Below are positions 8,630-16,707 of a stretch of 64,000 bases of DNA, piece by piece. Position 1 is the stretch's first letter. Each line of letters starts with the position of its first letter. The stretch comes from Polaromonas sp. GTDB taxonomy: Bacteria > Pseudomonadota > Gammaproteobacteria > Burkholderiales > Burkholderiaceae_C. Location: assembly GCA_030655515.1 (NCBI GenBank), contig JAURVI010000045.1:62001-126000 (forward strand), given 5' to 3'. Below the pieces are notes generated by a model. It made no database searches. It had not been told where the DNA came from and worked only from the letters and a program-made list of their open reading frames with translations. A program made the translations under genes and the position numbers.

Positions 8630-8750
8630 ATCCTAGAAACCGCAATTGACCGCTTACAACCACTGGCTAAACTGCATGCACTCTAACTTTTGCACCCACG
8701 CACGGCATCCCCTCTGGCGTGAGCGCGCGTCCAACTTCGGTTTCTAGGAT
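8630..8750. repeat. 13-bp perfect inverted repeat spanning an intergenic region
   Basis: Arms ATCCTAGAAACCG (8630-8642) and CGGTTTCTAGGAT (8738-8750) are exact reverse complements 95 bases apart, filling the gap between the CoA-transferase stop and the SDR start. The right arm contains the AGGA that serves as the SDR ribosome binding site (ATG at 8752), so pairing of the arms would mask it. The 95-base interior has no ORF and lower GC than its surroundings. It could be a regulatory stem or the ends of a small decayed element. Confidence 0.6.
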
Positions 8751-8751
8751 C

Positions 8752-9522
8752 ATGGAAGGCAAAATAGCCCTGATCACCGGCGGCACGCGCGGCATCGGTT
8801 TTCACATTGCCCAGGAGCTGGCGCGCCGCGGCGCCCATGTGGTGGTCACCGGCCGCGATCCGGCGCATGGCGAAGAAGCGCTGGCGCAGTTGCGCAAGAT
8901 CACGCCCAAGGCCGGCTTCGAGGCCGGCGCCGGCGGCGATCACGCGGCCATGACCGCGGTGGTCGAGCGCACGGTGCGCCAGGCCGGCGGACTCGACATC
9001 CTGGTCAGCGCCGGCGCCCAAGGCCCGGTCGGGCCGATGCTCTTTGCCGACATGACCGCCGAGCAAATCGAAGCCAGCGTCCAGGCCCGGCTGTTCCCGA
9101 GAATTTTTCCGGTCCATGCGGCGCTGCCGGCACTGCGCGCGCGCGGCGCCGGCTCGGTCATCATGGTGACCACTGACGCGGCCCGCCATCCGACACCGGG
9201 CGAGGCGGTGATCGGCGCGGTGGGCGCGGCCATTGTGCTGATGACCAAGGCGCTGGCGCGCGAGTTTTCGCGCTGGAACATCCGCGTCAATGCGGTCGCC
9301 CTGACGCTCACCTCCGACACGCCGGCCTGGGACCGCATCTTCTCCAAGCCCAGCTTTGAGAACCGGTTGTTTTCCAAGGCCCTGGAGCGTTTTCCGCAAG
9401 GCCGCGCGCCGACGGCGGGCGAGGTCGCGCAGGTCGCGGCCTTCCTGGCCTCCGATGCCGCATCGCAGGTCACCGGTCAGACCGTCAGCGTCAACGGCGG
9501 CCTGTCCTTTGGCGGATGGTGA
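8752..9522 (+). CDS. SDR-family protein with degenerate catalytic site
   Basis: A 256-residue Rossmann-fold SDR. The nucleotide-binding TGGTRGIG (9-16) is intact and the C-terminal QVTGQTVSVNGG is typical. At the YxxxK position the sequence is IGAVG: Tyr is Ile154 and Lys is Gly158, and the Ser position is Thr. The register is fixed by the following AAIVLMTKALAREF, which matches the usual AALxxLTRALAxEL. It is thus unlikely to be a standard oxidoreductase. Start chosen at 8752 (TAGGATC before ATG); an upstream in-frame ATG lacks a site. It converges on the hydratase gene 28 bases away. Confidence 0.85.
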   Translation: MEGKIALITGGTRGIGFHIAQELARRGAHVVVTGRDPAHGEEALAQLRKITPKAGFEAGAGGDHAAMTAVVERTVRQAGGLDILVSAGAQGPVGPMLFADMTAEQIEASVQARLFPRIFPVHAALPALRARGAGSVIMVTTDAARHPTPGEAVIGAVGAAIVLMTKALAREFSRWNIRVNAVALTLTSDTPAWDRIFSKPSFENRLFSKALERFPQGRAPTAGEVAQVAAFLASDAASQVTGQTVSVNGGLSFGGW

Positions 9523-9550
9523 AAACGTGACGATGCCGTCCGCCGCCGCC

Positions 9551-10333
9551 TCAGACGCCGCGAAACCGCGGCTGACGCTTCTCGAGCAAGGCTTGCACGC
9601 CTTCCTTGGCGTCGGCCATCTCCAGCGTGCGCGACTGGGCGTGCGCCTCATACTCGCCGGCGGTCTTCGGGTCCCAACCCAGGCCGCGGTACATCGAGCG
9701 CTTCATCATGCGCACCGCCGCCGGCGCGCCGGCGGCGATCTCGGCGGCCAGTTCATGCGCCTTCGCAAGCACCTGGTCGGGCGCGGTGGCGTAGTTGGCA
9801 ATGCCCATCTCGGCGGCCTGGGCGCCGGAGAACACGCGGCCGGTGAACAGCAGCTCCGCGGCGCGCGGGACACCGGCGATGCGCGGCAGCAAGTAGCTGA
9901 TCGCCATGCCCGAGTGCAATCCGAGGCGCGCGAAGTTGGCACCGTATCTTGCATCGCGGTTGGCCACGCGGATGTCGCACACCAGGCCCAGGCCGAAACC
10001 GCCGCCGATGGCGTGGCCGTTCATCGCCGCGATCACCGGCACTTCGACATCGAGGATGGTCAGGAACGGCCGGTAAATGCCGTACGATGCTTCATGCGGC
10101 AGCGCGTCGCCGCGATCAAGGATGCCGCTCCGAAAATCGGCCCCCGAACAGAAATTCGCACCGCTGCCGGTGATCACGAGGCAGCGAATATCGCGGTCGG
10201 CCCGGACGACATCGATCACGCCCTGAAAGGCTTGAAGCATCTCCGGCGCCATCGCATTGCGCTTGTCCGGACGATTGAGCGTGATCGTGCAGACGAAGTC
10301 TCGGGTACTGGTCAACACAGCGGGTTCGGTCAT
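9551..10333 (-). CDS. enoyl-CoA hydratase/isomerase (crotonase) family protein
   Basis: A 260-residue crotonase-fold protein. NFCSGADF (about 61-68) and AMNGHAIGGGFGLGL (about 104-118) are the two oxyanion-hole regions of the fold, and a Glu is present in RAAELLFTG at the position of the second acid. The first catalytic Glu region (normally PEI before the LGxxPGxGG loop) reads GANFARLGLHSGM, so hydratase activity is not assured; hydrolase, isomerase or lyase activity is possible. GAAGGAACTCAT precedes the ATG. Monocistronic, minus strand, facing the degenerate SDR. Confidence 0.82.
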   Translation of the reverse strand: MTEPAVLTSTRDFVCTITLNRPDKRNAMAPEMLQAFQGVIDVVRADRDIRCLVITGSGANFCSGADFRSGILDRGDALPHEASYGIYRPFLTILDVEVPVIAAMNGHAIGGGFGLGLVCDIRVANRDARYGANFARLGLHSGMAISYLLPRIAGVPRAAELLFTGRVFSGAQAAEMGIANYATAPDQVLAKAHELAAEIAAGAPAAVRMMKRSMYRGLGWDPKTAGEYEAHAQSRTLEMADAKEGVQALLEKRQPRFRGV

Positions 10334-10474
10334 ATGAGTTCCTTCTATTTGAAGCCATTTTCGGCTGTGTTGATTTTACGGGCTTGCGCCGCGGCGGTGG
10401 TCAGGACACCGGAACCCACGCACCGCCATTTTTTCCCTCACCCACCTCAACCTTAATCTCCAATGGAGGACGAC

Positions 10475-11446
10475 ATGAAAACCTTTCAACGACGCTTCGC
10501 CTTGCTCTTGTGCCTGTTCGTTTTTTCTCAGGCCCAGTACACCGCCGCCCAGACCTGGCCTGCCAAGCCGATCCGCATGATCGTGCCGCAGGGCGCGGGC
10601 GGCAGTACCGATATCTGGGCCCGGATGATTGCCCTCAAGATGGGGGAAGCCCTGGGACAGCAAGTGGTGGTGGAAAACCGTCCCGGCGCCGGCGGCATCA
10701 TCGGCGTGGACGCCGCAGCCAAGGCCGCGGCCGACGGCTATACCATTTTGTTTGGCTCCAGCACGACGGTGGCGGCCAACGTCAGCTTGTACAGCAAGGT
10801 GCCGTTCGATCCGATAAAGGACTTCACGCCGCTGGCCATGGCCGTCGTGGCCCCTTTCGTTTTTGTCGTGAACCCGTCGCTGCCGGTCCACAACATGAAG
10901 GAGCTGATCGCCCTGGCCAAATCCAAGCCCGGCGAATTGAACTATGGCTCGGGCACCAATTCCGCCCAGATTTGCACCGAGATGTTGAAGTCCCTGGCAG
11001 GGGTGAACATCACCATGGTTCCCTATAAGAGCAGCCCCCAGGCGTTGACCGACTTGATGGCCGGGCAATTGCAGGTGGTGTGCGAACCTCTCGCCAGCAG
11101 CATGCCCCAAGTCAAAGCGGGCAAGCTCAGGGTTCTGGCAGTCACCAGCGCGAAACGCACGGCACTGGCGCCCGAATTTCCCACCGTGGTGGAGGCCGGG
11201 ATTCCGGGGTTTGAATACACGGCCTGGGTCGGCTTCTTCGCGCCGGCCGGAACGCCAAAGGATATCGCCAGCAAATTGGGCACCGAAATCCTGAAAGTGC
11301 TGAAGCAGCCGGACACGCTTGAAAAACTGAAGAGCGCAGGTGCCGAGCCGATCCCCGGGAACGCCGAAGAACTGGCCGCCATTCACAAGGCGGATATTGC
11401 CCGATTGACCAAGGTGATCAAGGAAGCCGGCATCAAGGTCGAATGA
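10475..11446 (+). CDS. Bug-family periplasmic receptor (TctC-like) 1
   Basis: A 323-residue tripartite-tricarboxylate-type substrate-binding protein. It has a signal peptide (basic MKTFQRR, hydrophobic core, cleavage near AAQ) and then the family hallmarks WPAKPIRMIVPQGAGGSTD, VVVENRPGAGGIIG and MVPYKSSPQALTDLMAGQ. It binds small carboxylates in the periplasm. No TctA/TctB membrane subunits are nearby, as is usual for the expanded Bug family of betaproteobacteria. Start at 10475 is favoured because GGAGG lies 5 bases upstream; the ATG at 10463 would overlap that site. A second Bug gene follows after 26 bases. Confidence 0.92.
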   Translation: MKTFQRRFALLLCLFVFSQAQYTAAQTWPAKPIRMIVPQGAGGSTDIWARMIALKMGEALGQQVVVENRPGAGGIIGVDAAAKAAADGYTILFGSSTTVAANVSLYSKVPFDPIKDFTPLAMAVVAPFVFVVNPSLPVHNMKELIALAKSKPGELNYGSGTNSAQICTEMLKSLAGVNITMVPYKSSPQALTDLMAGQLQVVCEPLASSMPQVKAGKLRVLAVTSAKRTALAPEFPTVVEAGIPGFEYTAWVGFFAPAGTPKDIASKLGTEILKVLKQPDTLEKLKSAGAEPIPGNAEELAAIHKADIARLTKVIKEAGIKVE

Positions 11447-11472
11447 CAAGCCCAGCCTCAAGGAAAAGCAAG

Positions 11473-12441
11473 ATGAACCTTATTCGACTCTGGTTTGTGA
11501 CGGTTGCCATTCTGGTGGCCGCGCCGCAGGCGGCGCTGGCGCAGCCCACCTACCCAAGCAAGCCGATCCGCTTCATCATCCCCTTCGCGCCCGGCGGCGC
11601 CACCGACATCATGGCGCGCATGATCGGGCAAAAACTCACCGAGGCCTGGGGACAGCCGGTGGTGGTGGACAGCAAACCCGGTGCGAACGGCATCATCGCC
11701 TCCGAAGCAACCGCGAAGGCCGCGCCCGACGGCTACACCATGCTGCTGGCGGTGCTCAGCACGCACGCGACCAATGTGTCGCTCTACAGCAAGCTGCCCT
11801 ACGATCCGGTGCGCGACTTCACGCCGGTGGTGCTGATGGCCTACACGCCGCTGGTGCTCGTCGTGCCGGCGGCCTCGCCATTCAAATCGGTCAAGGATCT
11901 GGTCGATGCGGCCAAGGCCAAACCCGGCCAACTGAACTTCTCGGCGGGTACGGCGACCATCCATCTCACCGGCGAGCTGTTCAAGTCGGTCACCGGCACC
12001 GACATCACGGCGGTTCCGTACAAAGGCACGGTGCCCGGGCTGATGGCGGTGATGTCGGGCGAGGTCGGCTTCACGTTCGAGCCGCCGGTCACCGCCTTGC
12101 CGCAGATCAAGGGCAGCCGCGTGCGCGCGCTGGCGGTCACGTCGCCACAGCGCTCGCCCTTGCTGCCGGACGTGCCGACCGTCCAGGAAGCCGGCGTACC
12201 CAGCTTCGAAGCCTACTCCTGGTTCGGCATCATGATGCCCGCCGGCGTTCCGCGCGGGATCACGGCGAAGATGGAGAGCGAAGTCTTGCGCATCCTGACG
12301 CTGCCGGACATCAAGGAAAAGCTGGCAGCCTCCGGGCTGGACCTGCTGCCCATGACCGGCGAACGGTTCGCGGCCTTCGCCAAGACCGAAACCGAGAAGT
12401 GGGCCAAGACCATCAAGGCATCGGGGATGAAAATCGAATGA
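11473..12441 (+). CDS. Bug-family periplasmic receptor (TctC-like) 2
   Basis: A 322-residue paralogue of the preceding gene: signal peptide ending AALAQPTYP, then KPIRFIIPFAPGGATD, VVVDSKPGANGIIA, AVPYKGTVPGLMAVMSGE and a C-terminal family segment. AAGGAAAAGCAAG precedes the ATG at 11473. The pair is clearly a tandem duplication in an operon, but the proteins have diverged in the ligand-loop regions, which suggests two different carboxylate ligands. Probably co-transcribed with the downstream thioesterases and CoA-transferase. Confidence 0.92.
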   Translation: MNLIRLWFVTVAILVAAPQAALAQPTYPSKPIRFIIPFAPGGATDIMARMIGQKLTEAWGQPVVVDSKPGANGIIASEATAKAAPDGYTMLLAVLSTHATNVSLYSKLPYDPVRDFTPVVLMAYTPLVLVVPAASPFKSVKDLVDAAKAKPGQLNFSAGTATIHLTGELFKSVTGTDITAVPYKGTVPGLMAVMSGEVGFTFEPPVTALPQIKGSRVRALAVTSPQRSPLLPDVPTVQEAGVPSFEAYSWFGIMMPAGVPRGITAKMESEVLRILTLPDIKEKLAASGLDLLPMTGERFAAFAKTETEKWAKTIKASGMKIE

Positions 12442-12579
12442 GGCCAAGGCATCGGCGGCCCTCGGCGACTGTTCATGGCGCAGCCCGTCGCGCGCGACGG
12501 CACCGCCAAGTGGCGCCGCGTGGTGAAAAAATCCAACTACAATGCCAAGGATTTGATGCTTGGATCCAAGGAGACATCG

Positions 12580-13005
12580 TTGCTCGTCGAAACCTACCTG
12601 GGCCGCGTGTCGCCGCTGGAGTGCGACCATCTCGGCCACATGAACGTGCAGTTCTATGTCGCCAAAGTCTCGGACGCCGCCTGGCATGTGATGGCCTCGA
12701 TCGGCATCACGCCGGCCTTCATCCGCGAGCGGCGGCAGGCACCCGCCGCCGTGAAACAGGAGATCGCCTACCTGAAGGAGCTGCTGGCCGGCGACCTGGT
12801 GCGCATGGAAAGCGGTGTGCTGGAGGCCAGTGAACGCAAGATCACCTTCTTTCATCGCCTGCGCAAGATCGAGACCGACCAGGTGGTGATGACGTCCAAG
12901 GTGTTCACCGTCAACATGGACCTCGACGCGCGCCGCTCGGCACCGCTGGATGCCGGCGTTCTGGCTAGGGCGCGCGAGCGCTTGCTGGCGGAGGACGGCC
13001 TGTGA
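12580..13005 (+). CDS. hotdog-fold acyl-CoA thioesterase
   Basis: A 4HBT-like thioesterase of about 141 residues. The active-site segment ECDHLGHMNVQFYV keeps the Asp and the GHMN motif of the family. I prefer the TTG at 12580 because AAGGAG sits six bases upstream and the domain starts at once, as in the neighbour; ATGs at 12475 and 12556 in the same frame are alternatives that would add 35 or 8 residues. The 55-base gap to the next gene carries a fragment of the repeat found at 15.3 kb. Confidence 0.78.
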   Translation: MLVETYLGRVSPLECDHLGHMNVQFYVAKVSDAAWHVMASIGITPAFIRERRQAPAAVKQEIAYLKELLAGDLVRMESGVLEASERKITFFHRLRKIETDQVVMTSKVFTVNMDLDARRSAPLDAGVLARARERLLAEDGL

Positions 13006-13006
13006 G

Positions 13007-13025
13007 CGCGCCGGGCCGCCCCAAG
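13007..13025 (+). repeat. fragment of the 82-bp repeat
   Basis: GCGCCGGGCCGCCCCAAGC between the two thioesterase genes is the same junction sequence that recurs in the tandem array at 15.3-15.7 kb. Only about 19 bases are shared, and the hairpin part is absent. Confidence 0.5.
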
Positions 13026-13060
13026 CGCCACACCGCAGCGCAAAGCGCGGAGATTTCTCT

Positions 13061-13984
13061 GTGAGCGCGCTCTTCGTCACCGGCCGTGGCGCGATCAACG
13101 CCTGGGAGTGCGACCAGTGGGGCCACCTGAACGTGCAGTTCTACCTGGCCAAGGCCAGCGACGCGCAGGCCGTACACGCGGCCCGGCTGGGCCTGGTGCC
13201 ATCGCGGCTTCGTGGGACGGGGCCCTGCCTCATGCCAGTCGCCGACCGCACCCTGTTCAAGCGCGAACTGCGTGCCGGCGACATCTACGCCATCCGCACC
13301 GGCATCCGCGCCGCTGCAGCCGACGGCACGCTCGACATCGCCAGCCGCATGTTTAACCAGGACACCGGCGTCGAATCGGCGGCCTTCGAAACCCGCTTGC
13401 GCTGGATGGCACCCGACCGCCATACTGCCCTGCCCTGGCCTGACGACGTTCTTGCCGCCGCTGTGGCACTGGCGGGCGAACTGCCCGAGGCGCCACCACC
13501 ACCGCCGATGGCGCAGACGGCAGCGTCCGCGCCCGATCTCGGCAGCCTCGCGTTGACCTATCGCGGTTCCGTCGAAACCTGGGAATGCGGCGCCGACGGC
13601 ATCGCGCCGCCGCGCGCCCACATCGCGCGCTTCAACGACGCCATCACGCACCTGTTCCGCGTGCTCAAGATCGACCGCGCCAGCCTGTTCCAGCGCGGCT
13701 TCGGGTCGGCAGCGCTGGACTACGACATCGCCTACCTGCGCCCGATGCGCGCCGGCCAGGGCGTGGACATCCGCAGCGGCCTGCTCGCGGCGGGCGAGAA
13801 GATATTCCACGTGGTGCATTACGTGGTCGACTCGGTCAGCGGCGAGATCATCACGTCCATCGTCGTCACCGCCTTGTTCTTCGACCTCGCGGCGCGCAAG
13901 TCGGTGGCGATCCGGCAGGCCCTTGCGGGCGGGGTCGGCAGCCCGCTCGCCGTCATGGCGGCGCAGCGCGGGGGCGCGGCATGA
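13061..13984 (+). CDS. double-hotdog thioesterase
   Basis: A 307-residue protein made of two hotdog domains (about 1-130 and 168-295) joined by a Pro/Ala-rich linker (PEAPPPPPMAQTAASAP). Domain 1 has WECDQWGHLNVQFYL like the adjacent single-domain enzyme, so the pair is homologous. Domain 2 aligns at WECGADGIAPPRAHI but has lost the Asp/GHxN motif, so only domain 1 is likely catalytic. The GTG at 13061 is chosen: GGAG lies upstream and the domain starts directly. The end overlaps the next gene by 4 bases. Confidence 0.8.
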   Translation: MSALFVTGRGAINAWECDQWGHLNVQFYLAKASDAQAVHAARLGLVPSRLRGTGPCLMPVADRTLFKRELRAGDIYAIRTGIRAAAADGTLDIASRMFNQDTGVESAAFETRLRWMAPDRHTALPWPDDVLAAAVALAGELPEAPPPPPMAQTAASAPDLGSLALTYRGSVETWECGADGIAPPRAHIARFNDAITHLFRVLKIDRASLFQRGFGSAALDYDIAYLRPMRAGQGVDIRSGLLAAGEKIFHVVHYVVDSVSGEIITSIVVTALFFDLAARKSVAIRQALAGGVGSPLAVMAAQRGGAA

Positions 13985-15237
13985 CAGGCGTCACCCCCTC
14001 CGGTGCGCCGACGCGGCCCGCTGCGGCCCCATCAGGCGGCTCGCTGGCCGGGTTGCGCGTGCTGGACTTGTCGCGCGTACTGGCCGGACCGCTGTGCGCC
14101 CAGATGCTGGGCGACCACGGCGCCGAGGTGATCAAGGTCGAGCCGCCTGTCGGCGATGAGTCGCGGCGCTTCGGCCCGCCCTACGACGACTCGGGCGATG
14201 CCGCCTATTTCGGCGCGCTCAATCGCGGCAAGCGCTCAATCGGCCTGGATCTGTCCCGTCCGGAGGGCCGAGCGGTGCTCGTGCGGCTGATCGAAGGCGC
14301 CGACGTGCTGGTGGAGAATTTCCTGCCCGGCACGATGGAGCGCTGGAACCTCGGCTACGAGCAAGTGCTGGCGGCGCGCTACCCGCGCCTGATCTACTGC
14401 ACCGTCTCGGGCTTTGGCGCCGACGGGCCGCTTGGCGGCCTGCCGGGCTACGACGCCGTGCTGCAGGCGATGTGCGGCCTGATGAGCATCAACGGCACAC
14501 CCGAAACCGGCCCCTTGCGCATCGGCGTGCCTGTCGTCGACTACCTGACCGGCTACAACGCGCTGACCGGCGTGCTGCTGGCCCTGGCCGTGCGCGAGCG
14601 CACCGGCCGCGGCCAGCGCGTCGAGGCCACGCTGTTCGACACCGGCCTGAGCCTGCTCATGCCCCATGCATCGAACTGGCTCTATTCGGGCCGCACGCCG
14701 CAGTTGCTGGGCAGTTCGCACCCGAATATCGCGCCCTACGACCGCTACGCGGCCGGCGACGGCGAGCTGTTCCTCGGCGTGGTCAGCGATGCCCAGTTCC
14801 GCCGTTTCTGCGAATGCGTGGCGCGCAGCGATCTGGCCGATGACGCCCGCTTCGCCGACAACCCGGCCCGGTTGCACAACCGCGAAGCCTTGCGCGCCGA
14901 GATCGAGCGCTCGCTCGCCGCGTTCCCGGTGGCCGAGCTGTGCGAAAAGCTGATGCGCCACGGCGTGCCGGCCGGTCCGGTCAACAACGTGCCGCAGGCC
15001 CTGACCCAGCCGCATTCAACGCATCGCAACATGCTGGTGGCGCAGGAAGGCCATCGCTCAGTCGGACTACCGGTCAAGCTATCGGCCAACCCGGGCCGGC
15101 CGGGGCACCGGCCGCCGCGCCTGGGCGAACATGCCGACGAAATCCTCACGGAGCTCGGCTACGACCGTGCCGCCATCGACGCGCTGCGCAGCGCGTCCGT
15201 GGTGGTGAGCCGCTCAGCGCCCCCACCCGCAGCCTGA
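13981..15237 (+). CDS. CaiB/BaiF-family (class III) CoA-transferase
   Basis: A 418-residue family member. Motifs: LRVLDLSRVLAGPLCAQ, GDHGAEVIKVEPP, NRGKRSIGLDLSRPEGR, and LPGYDAVLQAMCGLM with the probable catalytic Asp near residue 158. The N-terminal 20 residues are a Thr/Ala/Pro-rich extension. ATGA overlap with the double-hotdog gene. The product of the thioesterase (a free acid) could be the CoA acceptor, a simple reason for co-transcription (inference). The 3' end runs into the tandem-repeat array. Confidence 0.9.
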   Translation: MTGVTPSGAPTRPAAAPSGGSLAGLRVLDLSRVLAGPLCAQMLGDHGAEVIKVEPPVGDESRRFGPPYDDSGDAAYFGALNRGKRSIGLDLSRPEGRAVLVRLIEGADVLVENFLPGTMERWNLGYEQVLAARYPRLIYCTVSGFGADGPLGGLPGYDAVLQAMCGLMSINGTPETGPLRIGVPVVDYLTGYNALTGVLLALAVRERTGRGQRVEATLFDTGLSLLMPHASNWLYSGRTPQLLGSSHPNIAPYDRYAAGDGELFLGVVSDAQFRRFCECVARSDLADDARFADNPARLHNREALRAEIERSLAAFPVAELCEKLMRHGVPAGPVNNVPQALTQPHSTHRNMLVAQEGHRSVGLPVKLSANPGRPGHRPPRLGEHADEILTELGYDRAAIDALRSASVVVSRSAPPPAA

Positions 15238-15255
15238 TCCGTGCGGCCGGGGCCA

Positions 15256-15719
15256 CCCCAAGCAAGCACAGCCCCCTCTGGAGGCAGCAAAGTACACGCA
15301 GTGACGAGCGTGGGGCCAGTGCGCCGCGCCAAGCAAGCACAGCCCCCTCGGGGGGCAGCAAAGTACACGCAGTGACGAGCGTGAGGGCCAGTGCGCCGCG
15401 CCGGGCCGCCCCAAGCAAGCACAGCCCCCTCGGGGGGCAGCGAAGTACACGCAGTGACGAGCGTGAGGGCCAGTGCGCCGCGCCGGGCCGCCCCAAGCAA
15501 GCACAGCCCCCTCGGGGGGCAGCAAAGTACACGCAGTGACGAGCGTGGGGGCCAGTGCGCCGCGCCGGGCCGCCCCAAGCAAGCACAGCCCCCTCGGGGG
15601 GCAGCGAAGTACACGCAGTGACGAGCGTGGGGGCCAGTGCGCCGCGCCGGGCCGCCCCAAGCAAGCACAGCCCCCTCGGGGGGCAGCGAAGTACACGCAG
15701 TGACGAGCGTGGGGGCCAG
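15256..15719. repeat. six tandem copies of an 82-bp repeat
   Basis: Counting from the shared AAGCAAGCAC, copies begin at 15260, 15331, 15413, 15495, 15577 and 15659, that is 82-base spacing except for a first unit shortened by 11 bases. Each unit carries GCCCCCTCGGGGGGC, a GC hairpin, followed by AAGTACACGCAGTGACGAGCGTG and GCGCCGCGCCGGGCCGCCC. Copies differ by single bases only. The array lies exactly between two convergent genes, so it may serve as a bidirectional transcription stop. All six frames are open through it because the unit lacks stops, which creates false ORFs. Confidence 0.95.
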
Positions 15720-16676
15720 CTACTCGATCTTGAAGTTCGTTTCCTTGACCACCTTGGCCCATTGCGCGGTTTCGGTGACCATGAGGGCGGCGAACTGCTC
15801 CGGCGTGTTGCCCACCGGTTCATAGTTGAGCGACGCCAGGCGCTCCTTCACGTCGGGCATGGCGACGATCTTCCTGATCTCTTCGTGCAGCCGCGCGATT
15901 ACCGGTTTCGGCGTTCCAGTCGGTGCCAGCAGGCCGGCCCAGGAGTTGAGTTCCACCCCCTGCACGCCAACTTCGATCATCGTCGGCACATCGGGCAGCA
16001 AGGGCGAGCGCTTGGGCAACAGCACCGCCAGCGCGCGCAAGCGGCCGGCCTTGATGTGGCTGACGGCAGTGAACGGATCTATCGTCATCGCCACTTCGCC
16101 GGCCAGCACGGCGGCCAGTTGCGGGCCGGTGCCCTTGTACGGGATCGGCACGATGTAGGCCCCGGTAGCCTTCTTGAAGTTCTCGCCAATCAACTGGATC
16201 AGGCTGGTGCCGGCGGCGAAATCGTACTTGCCCGGCTTGGATCTGACCAGCGCAATGAACTCCTGCATGGTCTTGGCCGGCACGGAAGGGTGTACCACCA
16301 TCACCCCGCCGAGATTGGCCACGATGCTGATCGGCGCCAAATCCTTGAGCGGATCGAAGGGCAGCTTGTAGAGGGCGGGTGTCAGGGTCTGCGCACTGGC
16401 CACCGTCAACAGCAGCGTGTAACCGTCGGGTGCTGCCTTGGCCACCACATCGGTGCCGACGATGCCGTTGGCACCGGCCTTGTTGTCGATCACCACCGGC
16501 TGACCCAACCCATCGGCCAGCTTCTGCGAAATGATGCGGGCCACCACGTCGGTGGCGCCGCCCGGCGCGAACGGCACCACCAGGCGAATCGGCTTGCTCG
16601 GCCAGGTGTCGGCGAGAACCGGCAGCGCGGTCACGGCGCCGGCGAGCGCGGAAAGGATCAAAGGTCGTCTTTGCAT
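15720..16676 (-). CDS. Bug-family periplasmic receptor (TctC-like) 3
   Basis: A 318-residue third Bug receptor: signal peptide (MQRRPLILSALAGAVTALPVLA), KPIRLVVPFAPGGATD, VVIDNKAGANGIVG and PIPYKGTGPQLAAVLAGE. Its stop codon abuts the tandem-repeat array. TTTGGAGAACACACC precedes the ATG. It is the last gene of a minus-strand operon that follows an acyl-CoA dehydrogenase, hydratase and further dehydrogenases, which suggests its ligand is a precursor for those enzymes (inference). Confidence 0.92.
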   Translation of the reverse strand: MQRRPLILSALAGAVTALPVLADTWPSKPIRLVVPFAPGGATDVVARIISQKLADGLGQPVVIDNKAGANGIVGTDVVAKAAPDGYTLLLTVASAQTLTPALYKLPFDPLKDLAPISIVANLGGVMVVHPSVPAKTMQEFIALVRSKPGKYDFAAGTSLIQLIGENFKKATGAYIVPIPYKGTGPQLAAVLAGEVAMTIDPFTAVSHIKAGRLRALAVLLPKRSPLLPDVPTMIEVGVQGVELNSWAGLLAPTGTPKPVIARLHEEIRKIVAMPDVKERLASLNYEPVGNTPEQFAALMVTETAQWAKVVKETNFKIE

Positions 16677-16707
16677 GGTGTGTTCTCCAAAAAAAAAGTG
16701 CCTGCTC

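Noticed and set aside
12475-12579. Longer N-terminus for the first thioesterase
   Set aside because: The added residues precede the hotdog domain, are basic and unconserved-looking, and the TTG at 12580 has a much better ribosome site; kept as an alternative in the feature entry.
15256-15719. Possible CRISPR array
   Set aside because: The repeats are adjacent and nearly identical at 82 bp with no unique spacers, and no cas genes are present.
15146-15823. Long open frames in all six frames across the repeat array
   Set aside because: The 82-bp unit lacks stop codons in every frame, and the predicted products are repeats of the same segment with no domain; they are artefacts of the array.
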